A stretch of DNA of 64,000 nt from Aurantiacibacter xanthus (GTDB lineage Bacteria > Pseudomonadota > Alphaproteobacteria > Sphingomonadales > Sphingomonadaceae), in assembly GCF_003584015.1 (NCBI RefSeq), contig NZ_QXFM01000100.1:1-64000 (forward strand). The letters run 5' to 3'. Shown piece by piece: positions 1 through 8,562 of this stretch; within the stretch, counting starts at the first letter, position 1; each line of letters begins with the position of its first letter. Position numbers and translations under genes: made by a program. The notes under the pieces are model-generated. The model saw only the letters and a list, made by a program, of their open reading frames with translations, was not told the DNA's origin and made no database searches.

Positions 1-2
1 CC

Positions 3-803
3 GCCGCGCGGGCCGAGAACGAGGAGAGCCGCCGCGAGGAAATGGCGCGCCAGTCGGGCGAGCGCTTCCAGTGCCCGCCGCCGCTGTTGACCGGCAAGTT
101 CGGTTTCGAGCCCGAGGCCGTGCGCAATGCCACGCTCGAAACCGAGGAGATGGAGCGACTGGTGGCCAGCCGCGAGCGGATCGGCCCGGTCAACCTCGTC
201 GCCGCCGACGAACTGGTGAGGATCGAGGCCGAGCACGGCACCAGCGCCGAGGAGCAGGCCGAACTCGCCGAGGCTGTGAACCGGTTGCGCGCCTCGATCG
301 GCAACCTCAACCGCGAGGGCCGCGAGCGCCTGCGCGCCGCTTTCGAAGAGGTGAACGAGCACTTCCAGCGCCTGTTCACCCGGCTGTTCGAGGGCGGCAA
401 AGCACACCTCGCGCTGATCGATTCGGACGACGTGCTGGAGGCGGGGCTGGAGATTTACGCCCAGCCGCCGGGCAAACGCCTGCAATCGCTCAGCCTGCTG
501 TCAGGCGGCGAACAGGCCCTAACCGCAACGGCACTTATCTTCGGGTTATTCCTAACCAATCCGGCACCAATCTGCGTGCTCGATGAGGTCGACGCACCCC
601 TGGACGATGCCAACATCGACCGCTTTTGCGACCTGCTCGTCTCGATGACGCAGGAAACCGCCACCCGCTATCTGATCGTGACCCACAATGCGGTGACGAT
701 GAGCCGGATGCACCGTCTGTTCGGCGTGACCATGGTGGAGCGCGGCGTGTCGCGGCTGGTCAGTGTCGATCTGGGCGAGGCGGAAAGGTTGGTGGCGGAG
801 TAA
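3..803 (+). CDS. smc: Chromosome segregation protein SMC, C-terminal part (5' end outside window)
   Basis: This is the C-terminal end of the SMC ATPase that organises and helps segregate the chromosome with ScpA/ScpB. The open frame runs in from the left edge, so the N-terminal ATP-binding half, the hinge and most of the coiled coil are missing. What is visible is Glu/Arg-rich coiled coil, then the ABC signature [13 protein letters not shown], the Walker B region [12 protein letters not shown] and the D-loop/H-loop segment ending in YLIVTHN. These identify the SMC/ABC head subdomain. RecN has a comparable head, but the [15 protein letters not shown] sequence is SMC-like. A short patch (about 519-572) encoding the signature region uses Leu codons (CTA, CTT, TTA, CTA) unlike the rest of the gene. 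Confidence 0.93.
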   Translation, partial: AARAENEESRREEMARQSGERFQCPPPLLTGKFGFEPEAVRNATLETEEMERLVASRERIGPVNLVAADELVRIEAEHGTSAEEQAELAEAVNRLRASIGNLNREGRERLRAAFEEVNEHFQRLFTRLFEGGKAHLALIDSDDVLEAGLEIYAQPPGKRLQSLSLLSGGEQALTATALIFGLFLTNPAPICVLDEVDAPLDDANIDRFCDLLVSMTQETATRYLIVTHNAVTMSRMHRLFGVTMVERGVSRLVSVDLGEAERLVAE

Positions 804-873
804 GCGCCAGGCAATCGCCATGAGCGCGCAGATCGTCCTCGACCGCGCCCATCACCGACGTTACATTATCACA

Positions 874-1581
874 ATGCCCAAAGACAACGCTTCCTCGCCT
901 TCCACCTTCTTCACGCAGGAAATGGCCGAGGCCTACGATCAGCGCAACGCCGGGCTGACGCCGATTTCGGACTGCCTGCACTTCCTCACGCAGCTCACCC
1001 TTGCGCGGCTGCCCGATACCGCGCGCGTCCTGTGCGTGGGCGTGGGCACGGGGGCCGAAATGCTCTCGCTGGCCGGCAAGCGGCCCGGCTGGCAGTTCGT
1101 CGGTGTCGATCCCTCTGCCGAGATGCTCGCGGTGGCGCAGCAGCGGATCGAGCAAGCGGGTATCTCCGGGCGCTGTCAGCTCGTGCACGGCTATGTCGAC
1201 GATGTGACCGAAGAGCAGTTCGACGCGGTGCTCAGCATGCTGGTGGCGCACTTCATCGCGAGCCACGACCGCCCCGCCTTCTACCGCGCCATCCATGATC
1301 GCCTGAGACCCGGTGGCACCTTTGTCAGCGCCGAAATCAGCGCCGATCTGGCTGCTCCTGAGTTCCCCTCAATGCTGGAAGACTGGAAACAGGTTCAGCG
1401 GCTGATGGGAGCAACCGAGGACTCTCTTGCCAAGCTGGACACCATGCTACGCGAAGTGCTCAGCGTGGTGTCACCCGAGAAGACCACAGCCTTGTGGCAG
1501 GACGCGGGCCTGTCGCTACCTGTCCCGTTCTTTCAGGCTTTCATGATCCGGGGCCGGCACGCTGTGCGCCCTGCGTCCTGA
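874..1581 (+). CDS. Class I SAM-dependent methyltransferase
   Basis: A 235-residue soluble protein with the class I methyltransferase fold. The SAM-binding motif I, VLCVGVGTGAE, is at residues 52-62, followed by the acidic end of strand 2 (VGVDPSAEML) and a later post-motif (LRPGGTFVSAE). The closest family type is the general Methyltransf_12/25 group, whose substrates range from small molecules to proteins, so no substrate is proposed. I chose the ATG at 874 because homologous-looking sequence starts there. An in-frame ATG at 820 would add 18 residues rich in Arg/Ile and is possible. No strong SD precedes either start. It lies 70 bases after smc on the same strand. Confidence 0.8.
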   Translation: MPKDNASSPSTFFTQEMAEAYDQRNAGLTPISDCLHFLTQLTLARLPDTARVLCVGVGTGAEMLSLAGKRPGWQFVGVDPSAEMLAVAQQRIEQAGISGRCQLVHGYVDDVTEEQFDAVLSMLVAHFIASHDRPAFYRAIHDRLRPGGTFVSAEISADLAAPEFPSMLEDWKQVQRLMGATEDSLAKLDTMLREVLSVVSPEKTTALWQDAGLSLPVPFFQAFMIRGRHAVRPAS

Positions 1582-1586
1582 CCCGC

Positions 1587-2258
1587 TTACTTCGCCGCAA
1601 ACCAGATCACGTGCCGCGGCCCCTTGCCGTTGCTCCTTGCCCGCACGACCTGCTCCTCCACGTCAAACCGCGCCCGGCGCAGCCGCGCGGTGAAGGCCGG
1701 ATCGGGCGCGGCGGACCAGATCGCCAGCACCCCTCCCGGCTTCAGCGCGCGCTTGGCAATCTGCAATCCCTCGCGTGAATAGAGCCGCTCATTCGCCTCG
1801 CGCACCAGCCCGTCGGGCCCATTGTCGACATCGAGCAGGATCGCATCGCAGCTCCCTGGACGAATGCCCGCGATGGCGTCGGCCACGTCGGCCATGTGCA
1901 GCACAACGCGCGGGTCGTCGAGACAGCCGGCGGTCAGCTCGGCCATCGGGCCTTTTGCCCAGGCGATGATCTCGGGCACCAGCTCGGCCACGGCCACCCG
2001 CGCATCCTTGCCCAGCACCTTCAGCGCCGCGCGCAAGGTAAAGCCCATGCCATAGCCGCCGATCAGCCACTGCTGGTTTGGCCGGCCCTTAAGCCGCTCG
2101 GCGGTGACGGTCGACAGCGCCTCTTCCGATCCCGACATGCGGCTGTTCATCAGCTCGTTGCGTTCGAGCTGGATCATGAAATCGGTGCCACGGCGCATCA
2201 GGCGCAGTTCGGCGCCGCCGGGGACTTGCGCGGTATCGAGGTGTTCGAGCGGGATCAT
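1587..2258 (-). CDS. Spermidine synthase-like methyltransferase-fold protein
   Basis: A 223-residue protein with a Rossmann methyltransferase fold of the spermidine synthase type. The nucleotide-binding loop WLIGGYGMGFTL is near residue 65, strand 2 ends in VAELVPEI, and CDAILLDVDNGPDGLV gives the acidic DVDNG motif. It resembles the short spermidine synthase-like proteins of alphaproteobacteria. These lack parts of the polyamine pocket, so true aminopropyl transfer is unproven. The last segment (ARSNGKGPRHVIWFA) is typical of this subgroup. It is convergent with the upstream methyltransferase, with only five bases between the stop codons. Confidence 0.78.
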   Translation of the reverse strand: MIPLEHLDTAQVPGGAELRLMRRGTDFMIQLERNELMNSRMSGSEEALSTVTAERLKGRPNQQWLIGGYGMGFTLRAALKVLGKDARVAVAELVPEIIAWAKGPMAELTAGCLDDPRVVLHMADVADAIAGIRPGSCDAILLDVDNGPDGLVREANERLYSREGLQIAKRALKPGGVLAIWSAAPDPAFTARLRRARFDVEEQVVRARSNGKGPRHVIWFAAK

Positions 2259-2333
2259 CGCCCCGCCCTAGCCGCGCAACACGGCCTTTGGCCAGCAATT
2301 TGCCGGGGCGGAGGGCGCCCGAGCAGCGCAGCA

Positions 2334-3122
2334 TCAGTCCTCGTCCGGCGGTGTCCAGTCGGGCAGCGGATCGATCACCGCGTAGGTCTCCACACTCGGC
2401 TTGCGGTCGAGCGCGGGCAGGTCGATCACCGGGCGCGGCACCCTGGATTCGGGAACACGGTCGATCAGATTGCGGATCAGCGTCAGGCGGCCCTGCTTCT
2501 GGTCGTTGAAATCGACCAGCGTCCACGGCGCGTTCGGACGATGCGTCGCCCGCAGCATGGCCTCGCGCGCCTCGGTATAGGCATCGTATTGCTCGCGGCT
2601 GGCGACGTCGATCGGCGACAGCTTCCAGCCCTTGAGCGGATCGTCGCGCCGCTCTGCAAAACGCTCCTCCTGCTTGGCCTGATCCGTCGTCAGCCAGTAT
2701 TTGATGAGGATGATGCCATCGTCGGTCAGCAGCTTCTCGAAAGTCGGCGTGGCATGGAGGAAGGCCTCAACCTCGCCCTTGTCGGCAAAGCCCATTACCT
2801 GCTCGACCCCGGCGCGGTTGTACCACGAGCGGTCGAACAGAACGATCTCGCCCTTGGTCGGCAGATGCTCGATATAGCGCTGGAAATACCACTGCCCGGC
2901 CTCGCGCTCGGTCGGCTTGCCGAGCGCCACGGTGCGGACCTGCCGCGGGTTCAGGTGATGGCGAATGGCAGCAATCGCCCCGCCCTTGCCGGCGCTGTCG
3001 CGCCCCTCGAACACGACCACGATCCGCGCGCCGCTGTCGGCCACCCAGCGGGCCAGATCGACCAGCTCACGGCTCATCGCGTCAAGCGCTCGCTTGTAAA
3101 CCTTCTTGTCCAGTTTGCTCAA
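2334..3122 (-). CDS. ppk2: Polyphosphate kinase 2 (PPK2)
   Basis: PPK2 enzymes transfer phosphate between polyphosphate and nucleotides. The 262-residue protein has Walker A GRDSAGKGG at residues 40-48 and the Walker B/lid sequence LFDRSWYNRAG at about residues 95-105, both hallmarks of one-domain PPK2. The frame is open much further upstream, but that stretch overlaps soxR in another frame. The better start is TTG at 3122, preceded by AAGG (3131-3134) with an 8-base spacer, giving the N-terminus MSKLDKKVYKRAL. The soxR stop codon is only 11 bases upstream, so the two genes are almost certainly co-transcribed and probably translationally coupled. Whether it makes polyphosphate or uses it to charge GDP/ADP cannot be read from the sequence. 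Confidence 0.92.
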   Translation of the reverse strand: MSKLDKKVYKRALDAMSRELVDLARWVADSGARIVVVFEGRDSAGKGGAIAAIRHHLNPRQVRTVALGKPTEREAGQWYFQRYIEHLPTKGEIVLFDRSWYNRAGVEQVMGFADKGEVEAFLHATPTFEKLLTDDGIILIKYWLTTDQAKQEERFAERRDDPLKGWKLSPIDVASREQYDAYTEAREAMLRATHRPNAPWTLVDFNDQKQGRLTLIRNLIDRVPESRVPRPVIDLPALDRKPSVETYAVIDPLPDWTPPDED

Positions 3123-3132
3123 ACGAATGACC

Positions 3133-3624
3133 TTAATCGAGCACCATGCGCGGGCCTGCACCGGCCCGGCCCATCCGGTCACCCTTATTGATGAGCTGGC
3201 ATTTGTCGAGGCTGAGGCAGCCGCAGCCGATGCAGTCATCGAGCTTGGCGCGGGTGCGGGTCAGCAGCCTGATCTTCTCGTCGATAGCGATACGCATCCG
3301 CTGCGACACTTGCCGCCAGTCAAGCGCGGAGGGGGTACGCCCCTTCGGCAGCGCGGCGAGTTGCTCCTCGATCTCGGTGAGCGAAAGGCCCAGTCTTTGG
3401 GCAAGAAGCACGAAACTGACGCGGCGGATATCCGAGCGCAAAAAGCGACGCTGGTTGCCATTGGTGCGGACCGAGCGGATCAGGCCCTTGTCCTCGTAAA
3501 AGCGCAGGGCCGAGACGGCGATCCCGGTGCGCGCGGCCAACTGGCCAATGGAGATGACGTCATCCTTGGTGACGCCTCTGTCCAGCCGCAAAGCCGGGGT
3601 CGGATCTCGTGCTGCAGTCGCCAC
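3133..3624 (-). CDS. soxR: Redox-sensitive MerR-family activator SoxR
   Basis: A 163-residue MerR-type regulator. The winged-helix domain begins at residue about 24 (ISIGQLAARTGIAVSALRFY) and is followed by the dimerisation helix. The [2Fe-2S] ligand motif CX2CXCX5C is complete (CIGCGC...C, Cys 131, 134, 136, 142), which separates SoxR from other MerR proteins. The start is GTG at 3624 with AAGGAG at 3634-3639 and a 9-base spacer. A SoxR-type palindrome lies 31-50 bases upstream, so autoregulation is likely. In non-enteric bacteria SoxR usually responds directly to redox-active compounds and controls a few nearby genes. Here the tightly linked gene is ppk2. Confidence 0.94.
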   Translation of the reverse strand: MATAARDPTPALRLDRGVTKDDVISIGQLAARTGIAVSALRFYEDKGLIRSVRTNGNQRRFLRSDIRRVSFVLLAQRLGLSLTEIEEQLAALPKGRTPSALDWRQVSQRMRIAIDEKIRLLTRTRAKLDDCIGCGCLSLDKCQLINKGDRMGRAGAGPRMVLD

Positions 3625-3655
3625 CTGTGAAGGCTCCTTGCTTCAATCGCTATGC

Positions 3656-3675
3656 AGATGAGGTTAACTTCATCT
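3656..3675. promoter_or_regulatory. Putative SoxR operator upstream of soxR-ppk2
   Basis: A 20-base near-perfect palindrome centred on GTTAAC (3663-3668), reading AGATGAGGTTAACTTCATCT, with only one mismatched pair between the arms. Known SoxR boxes are 18-base palindromes centred on the same GTTAAC core, so this is assigned to SoxR by similarity and by position 31 bases upstream of the soxR start. No convincing -35/-10 pair with the stretched SoxR-type spacer could be fixed by eye. Confidence 0.75.
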
Positions 3676-3855
3676 ACGAATCACAGCAAGGATCGTTTCT
3701 AAAGGTTATAAATCACTGAATATTATAATCTTAACACCCTTATACAGGATTTGACGCGCACAAGCGCGAATTTCCAAAGTGCGCGCCAGTCAACCGGACA
3801 GGGCGTGATATCCACCACTTTGATTCGGTCTTCGGCGGCGTTGCAGCGCAAACGA

Positions 3856-5244
3856 TCAGAAGCTCTTGGCCTCATAGAGCCGGTTGATATCGCCGCCCCA
3901 TTCGCCCGCGAATTTCTCCAGCAGCACTTCGGCCGGCACCTTCCCGCGCTTGACGATCTCGTGCAGCGGATCGAGGAAGCCGCTCTCGTTGTCGCCCATC
4001 GAGTTGCTGCGCCCACGCGCAACGAGGCCTGCATGGGCGATCTCAAGCACTTCGCCCGCCAGCTCGCGCAGGGTGCGTCCGCCTGGAACCGGAGCTGCCA
4101 GCCCCTGCGCCGGGACTGCGTCGCGCAGCGCCTCACGCTCTTCCATGGTCCAATGCTTGACCAGATCCCACGCCGCATCGAGCGCGGTCTGATCGTACAG
4201 CAAGCCGACCCACAGCGCAGGCAAGGCGCAGATCCGGTTCCACGGACCGCCATCGGCCCCGCGCATTTCGAGGAAGCTCTTGAGGCGCACCTCGGGGAAG
4301 GCCGTGCTGAGGTGATCCTGCCAGTCTGCCTCGGTCGGCAGTTCACCGGGAAGCGCGGGCAGTTCGCCCTTGAGGAAGTCGCGGAACGATTGCCCTGCCG
4401 CGTCGATATAGCGGCCATCGCGGAAGACGAAATACATCGGCACGTCGAGCATGTAGTCGACATAGCGTTCGTAGCCGAAGCCCTCGTCGAACACGAAGGG
4501 CAGCATGCCGGTGCGCTGCGGGTCGGTGTCGGTCCAGATGTGGCTGCGGTAGGAGAGGAAGCCGTTGGGCTTGCCCTCGGTGAAGGGCGAATTGGCGAAC
4601 AGCGCGGTCGCGACCGGCTGCAAGGCAAGACCGGTGCGGAACTTCTGCACCATGTCGGCCTCGCTGGCATAGTCGAGGTTCACCTGAATGGTGCAGGTCC
4701 GCAGCATCATGTCGAGCCCGAGACTGCCCACGCGCGGCATGTGCCGCATCATGATCTCGTAGCGCTGCTTGGGCATGATCGGCAGTTCGGCGCGGGTCTT
4801 GTCGGGCCACATGCCGAGGCCGAGGAAACCGACCCCGAACTTCTCGCCCACCGCGCGGCACTGGTCGAGATGGCGACCGGTTTCGGCGCAGGTCTGGTGC
4901 AGGCTTTCGAGCGGTGCGCCCGACAGTTCGAGCTGGCCTGCCGGTTCGAGGCTGATCGTGCCGTCGGAGCCCGACATGGCGATGACATCGGGAGTGCCGT
5001 CGGGGCCTTCCTCGATCACCGGCTCCCAGCCGAATTCCTGCATGGCGAGGAGGATATCGCGGATACCGCCCGGCTCGTGATAGCTTGGGGCGGCCTTGTC
5101 GCTGCGGCGATAGACAAGCTTTTCATGCTCGGTCCCGATCCGCCATCGCGCGGCGGGCTTCTCGCCTGCCTGCATCGGCGCAATCAACTGAGCGCGGCTT
5201 TCGATCCGCGGCTCTTCCCCTCCAGAGGCCTTTCGCGTGCTCAT
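3856..5244 (-). CDS. gshA: Glutamate-cysteine ligase (plant/alphaproteobacterial type)
   Basis: Catalyses ATP-dependent joining of glutamate and cysteine, the first and committed step of glutathione synthesis. The 462-residue length and sequence match the GCS2-related class of plants and alphaproteobacteria rather than the E. coli class. Characteristic segments are WRIGTEHEKLVY near residue 34, MSGSDGTISLEPAGQLELSG near residue 90, and the FANSPFTEGKPNG segment near 218. The start ATG at 5244 gives a short basic/acidic leader before the domain. It is monocistronic by spacing: rsmE starts about 820 bases upstream on the same strand and ends 57 bases before this start. gshB is not in the window. 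Confidence 0.95.
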   Translation of the reverse strand: MSTRKASGGEEPRIESRAQLIAPMQAGEKPAARWRIGTEHEKLVYRRSDKAAPSYHEPGGIRDILLAMQEFGWEPVIEEGPDGTPDVIAMSGSDGTISLEPAGQLELSGAPLESLHQTCAETGRHLDQCRAVGEKFGVGFLGLGMWPDKTRAELPIMPKQRYEIMMRHMPRVGSLGLDMMLRTCTIQVNLDYASEADMVQKFRTGLALQPVATALFANSPFTEGKPNGFLSYRSHIWTDTDPQRTGMLPFVFDEGFGYERYVDYMLDVPMYFVFRDGRYIDAAGQSFRDFLKGELPALPGELPTEADWQDHLSTAFPEVRLKSFLEMRGADGGPWNRICALPALWVGLLYDQTALDAAWDLVKHWTMEEREALRDAVPAQGLAAPVPGGRTLRELAGEVLEIAHAGLVARGRSNSMGDNESGFLDPLHEIVKRGKVPAEVLLEKFAGEWGGDINRLYEAKSF

Positions 5245-5301
5245 GATCCGGCCCCTAGCGCAAAAGTCGCGCTGTGCCAGCGCTCAATTCAGTCCGCCCC
5301 A

Positions 5302-6063
5302 TTATGTCCAATCCCCCGCAAGCCCCATGAACAGGGCACTGGCCGCAATCGCGGCGGTTTCGCCCCGCAGGATGCGCGGCCCGAGCGAGATGGGGCGTGT
5401 TTGCGACAAGGCAAGGACTGCCGCGCGTTCGGCATCGTCAAATCCGCCTTCGGGGCCGATCAGCAAGGCGGCGGGGCCTTTGTGCTGTGCGAAGGCGTCA
5501 GCGGCAGGCGGGCCGCCCGTTTCGTCGGCGAAGAACAGCGTGCGATCGCCGGGCCAGTCGCGCAGCAGCGCCTCGAGCTTCACCGGCGCGGCGAGTTCCG
5601 GCAGCGCGGTGCGCGCGCATTGCTCTGCGGCCTCGACGAGGATCGTGCGGGCGCGCTCGGGGTTGAGTTTATCGGCAACGCAGCGGCGCATCAGCACCGG
5701 CTGCACCCGCGCCGCGCCCAGCTCGCTGGCCTTTTCGAGCACCGTGTCGAACCGGTCCTTCTTGAGCAGCGCGGGGCAGAGCCAGAAGTCGGGCACCTGT
5801 TCGCGCGGGCGCAGCATTTGCTCGGCCACCAGCGTGACCTCGCGCTTGCCCGCTGCTTCGACCCGCGTGGCCCATTCGCCGGTTAGGTCGTCGCACAGGA
5901 TCACGGCGTCACCCACATTCACGCGCATCACGCGCCCGAGATAGTGCGCCTGCGGTCCTTCGATTGTCACCTGCGCGCCCTCGCCCAGTTCCTGCGTGAC
6001 GAACAGGCGGGGCGCGCTCTTGGGCGGCCATGCCGGGGTCTTGGGAGAATGCTGATCGGCCAT
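5302..6063 (-). CDS. rsmE: 16S rRNA (uracil(1498)-N(3))-methyltransferase RsmE
   Basis: Methylates N3 of U1498 in 16S rRNA in the assembled 30S subunit. The 253-residue protein has the N-terminal PUA-like part (APRLFVTQELGEG...AHYLGRVMRV) and a C-terminal SPOUT knot with the diagnostic LIGPEGGF at residues 201-208 and SLGPRILRGETA near the end. The N-terminus carries about 18 extra residues (ADQHSPKTPAWPPK), common in sphingomonads. It is divergent from ubiA, with 36 bases between starts, so the two promoters must overlap or lie within the genes. Confidence 0.94.
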   Translation of the reverse strand: MADQHSPKTPAWPPKSAPRLFVTQELGEGAQVTIEGPQAHYLGRVMRVNVGDAVILCDDLTGEWATRVEAAGKREVTLVAEQMLRPREQVPDFWLCPALLKKDRFDTVLEKASELGAARVQPVLMRRCVADKLNPERARTILVEAAEQCARTALPELAAPVKLEALLRDWPGDRTLFFADETGGPPAADAFAQHKGPAALLIGPEGGFDDAERAAVLALSQTRPISLGPRILRGETAAIAASALFMGLAGDWT

Positions 6064-6099
6064 TGTCTCTCCCTATAGGAAGGGTGTAGCGCGAGCGCC

Positions 6100-7026
6100 A
6101 TGGCCGATGAAACCGTGACTGGCGACACCATCACCCCCGACAGCGAGCATCGCGGCCTTGTCGCGCTGCTGCCCGCCGCCGCGCGCGACTATGCGCTGCT
6201 GGCGCGGTTTGATCGGCCGATCGGCTGGTGGCTGCTCTACTGGCCCTGCGCCTGGGGCCTGCTGCTAACCGGCGCGCCGTGGCGGCTGCAATGGCCGCTG
6301 TTGCTGTGGACCCTGCTGGGCGCGATCGCGATGCGCGGGGCGGGCTGCGTCTACAACGACATCGTCGATGCCGACCTTGACCGACAAGTGGCGCGCACGG
6401 CCAGCCGCCCGGTGGCCTCGGGCCGGGTGAGCAAACGTGCGGCATGGGTGTGGTTGCTGACGCTGTGCGCGGCCGGTCTGGTGGTGCTGTTGCAACTGCG
6501 CTGGCAGGCGCAGCTCGTGGCGCTGGGCAGCCTGGCGCTGGTGGCGGCCTATCCGTTCATGAAGCGGATCACCGGCTGGCCGCAGGCGTGGCTGGGCCTT
6601 GTGTTCACCTGGGGCGCACCGACCGGCTGGGTCGCGCTGCGCAGCGACGGGCTGGAGGTGTTGGCCGCGCTCTATGCCGGGGCGATGCTGTGGTGCATCG
6701 GCTATGACACGATCTACGCCCTGCAAGACCGCGAGGACGACGCGCTGGTCGGCATTCGCAGCTCGGCGCTGACGCTGGGGAGCAAGGTCAAGGCGGGGGT
6801 GATCGGGTTCTATGCTGGCGCGGTGGCCTTGTGGGGCCTCGCCTTCTGGTTGCTGCGGCCCGACTGGGTGGCGCTGCTCGCGCTGGTGCCGGTGGCCGCG
6901 CATCTGGGCTGGCAGGCACTGAGCCTCGATCCGAAGGATGGCGCCAATCCGCTGGCGCGGTTTCGCTCGAACCGGTTTGCAGGGCTGCTCTTGGCGCTCG
7001 CCTGTTTTGTGGTGGGCAACGCTTAA
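6100..7026 (+). CDS. ubiA: 4-hydroxybenzoate polyprenyltransferase UbiA
   Basis: Integral membrane prenyltransferase that attaches the polyprenyl tail to 4-hydroxybenzoate in ubiquinone synthesis. The 308 residues hold eight or nine hydrophobic segments. The first Asp-rich motif NDIVDADLD is at 86-94 and the second, in LQDREDDALVGIRS, is near residue 208; both bind Mg-diphosphate. The start ATG at 6100 lies 36 bases from the divergent rsmE start. Other UbiA-family members (protohaem farnesyltransferase, chlorophyll synthase) are less likely because the motif RTASRPVASGRVS and overall length fit UbiA; ctaB is present separately in this window. Confidence 0.92.
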   Translation: MADETVTGDTITPDSEHRGLVALLPAAARDYALLARFDRPIGWWLLYWPCAWGLLLTGAPWRLQWPLLLWTLLGAIAMRGAGCVYNDIVDADLDRQVARTASRPVASGRVSKRAAWVWLLTLCAAGLVVLLQLRWQAQLVALGSLALVAAYPFMKRITGWPQAWLGLVFTWGAPTGWVALRSDGLEVLAALYAGAMLWCIGYDTIYALQDREDDALVGIRSSALTLGSKVKAGVIGFYAGAVALWGLAFWLLRPDWVALLALVPVAAHLGWQALSLDPKDGANPLARFRSNRFAGLLLALACFVVGNA

Positions 7027-7054
7027 GCACACCCGAACCCCACCACCCGTTCGC

Positions 7055-7137
7055 CCTGAGCTTGTCGAAGGGCTGATTTTTCTTGCTGAGTTGCGCAACG
7101 CTCAAAAGAACGAGGGCAATCCTTCGACAAGCTCAGG
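7055..7137. repeat. Intergenic inverted repeat, family A (copy 1)
   Basis: Two 17-base arms, CCTGAGCTTGTCGAAGG (7055-7071) and CCTTCGACAAGCTCAGG (7121-7137), are exact reverse complements separated by a 49-base loop. The element fills the space between the stop codons of the convergent ubiA and membrane methyltransferase genes. Further copies flank hisZ and serA near 49.63-49.71 and 51.35-51.43 kb. It resembles small dispersed palindromic elements common in sphingomonad genomes. Confidence 0.85.
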
Positions 7138-7154
7138 ATGATCGGAGGTTTTGC

Positions 7155-8498
7155 TTACTCAGCCACACGCCGCGTCGGATTGAGCCGCCGGAACAGCCGC
7201 GTCAGCGCCGCAGTAATCAGGCCATGTTCGCTCATCCACGCATGGTATTCGCGATACTTCGCATCTTCGCCCAGCAAATGCGCCTCTTCGGTCTTCGCGC
7301 GCCAATAGTAAATCGCGCTCACCAGCCCGAGAAACACCGTGTTGCGCACCGCATCGACCAGCGAATTGCTCGTCACCAGAAACGGCAGCACCGACAACCA
7401 CCAGAACGCATTTTTCGAAATGTACGCCGGATGGCGCGTGAAGCGGTAAGGCCCGTGAGTCAGCACGCCGCGATAGGTCAGGTTCGAGAAGCGAATGCCG
7501 AAAGCCACCGTCGCCCAGGCATAAACCGCTGTCAGGACAATCAGCCCGCAGGCCCAGACCCACAGCAGCGCCGTGTGCCCGGCAAACCAATGCCCCCAAC
7601 CCGCCGTGTTGTACTCATACTGGATCGCGCCGCCCGCGCCCATGAAGCCATAGACGAACGGCGGATAGCACAGCAGCGCGGCGAGCCAGCCCGCCAGAAA
7701 CGGATTGCCCGAACGGATATGCGCATCGAGCGGGCGCATCGTCAGCAGATAGCCCACGGTGCCGATCTGCACGTCGATCACGAACAGGAATTCGAACATC
7801 ACGAGCCCGAAGGCCACCGGATCGCGCACGGCCTCGCCGAGATTGGCCTCGACCACGTGGGCAAAGCCGAACGGCAGGATCGAGATCATGAAAGCCGAGA
7901 AGAACCCCTTGATCGCCCAGGCGCGCCAGTGCTTCTTCACCTCGGCCATGTCGCAGGCCTCGCGCCCGATCAGCAGCGCGCCGAAGTGCCAGGAATGGTC
8001 CCGCGGATTGACCATCACCCGATCCAGCATCACCACATAGGGCACCGACAGGATAAACATCGGCACGATGGCGGCGCCGATCACCTCCATCGCGAAGACG
8101 TATTGCCCGTCCCAATACCAGCGGCCGAGAAAGTAGACGAAGCCGATCACCGCCCAGGTCGCCCACAAGCCAGCAAGCTTGGCGACCGAAATGTCGATGG
8201 TCTCTTCGAGCGGACGCTTGTTGGACCAGTCGATCCCGGTCGAGGGGCGGCGGTGAACCTTGTCGACCACGACCGACCATATGGCCATGGCAAGGCCCGT
8301 CAGCACCATCGTCAACAGCGCGGCGCTGGGGCCGGAAAGCGGGCCACGGTCCGCGCCAATGCCCACGATTGGCCCAATGGTGGGCCAAGCCCGCGCAATC
8401 AGGATACAGCCGACCAGCGTGACGAGGCCGACCAGCCCGACGCCTGTCGAGACATCACTGGCAGGCCGATGGGCGGGCGACGTGGCGACTGTGCTCAT
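7155..8498 (-). CDS. Multipass membrane methyltransferase of the isoprenylcysteine carboxyl methyltransferase (ICMT) type
   Basis: A 447-residue protein with about ten hydrophobic segments. The C-terminal part carries the ICMT/PEMT-type SAM-binding signature: GPYRFTRHPAY near residue 375, followed by a hydrophobic helix and RAKTEEAHLLGEDAKYREY. The N-terminal half (about 250 residues, several membrane segments, conserved-looking RDHSWHFGALLIGREACDM) is an extension not found in short ICMT proteins. The substrate cannot be deduced; members of this fold methylate lipids, prenylcysteine or other membrane compounds. It is downstream of bamB on the same strand with a 64-base gap holding a small GGCGC/GCGCC hairpin, so co-transcription is uncertain. 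Confidence 0.8.
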   Translation of the reverse strand: MSTVATSPAHRPASDVSTGVGLVGLVTLVGCILIARAWPTIGPIVGIGADRGPLSGPSAALLTMVLTGLAMAIWSVVVDKVHRRPSTGIDWSNKRPLEETIDISVAKLAGLWATWAVIGFVYFLGRWYWDGQYVFAMEVIGAAIVPMFILSVPYVVMLDRVMVNPRDHSWHFGALLIGREACDMAEVKKHWRAWAIKGFFSAFMISILPFGFAHVVEANLGEAVRDPVAFGLVMFEFLFVIDVQIGTVGYLLTMRPLDAHIRSGNPFLAGWLAALLCYPPFVYGFMGAGGAIQYEYNTAGWGHWFAGHTALLWVWACGLIVLTAVYAWATVAFGIRFSNLTYRGVLTHGPYRFTRHPAYISKNAFWWLSVLPFLVTSNSLVDAVRNTVFLGLVSAIYYWRAKTEEAHLLGEDAKYREYHAWMSEHGLITAALTRLFRRLNPTRRVAE

Positions 8499-8562
8499 GC
8501 CGCCGCCATAGGCACAGGAGGGTTAACGGCGCGATAAATGCGCCTGCTCCCACCGTGCCCGA

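Noticed and set aside
3723-4670. 315-residue minus-strand frame within gshA
   Set aside because: Arg/Ser/Ala-rich alternate frame of gshA on the same strand.
3751-5886. A 711-residue open frame on the plus strand
   Set aside because: Antisense to gshA and rsmE; composition of a shadow frame.
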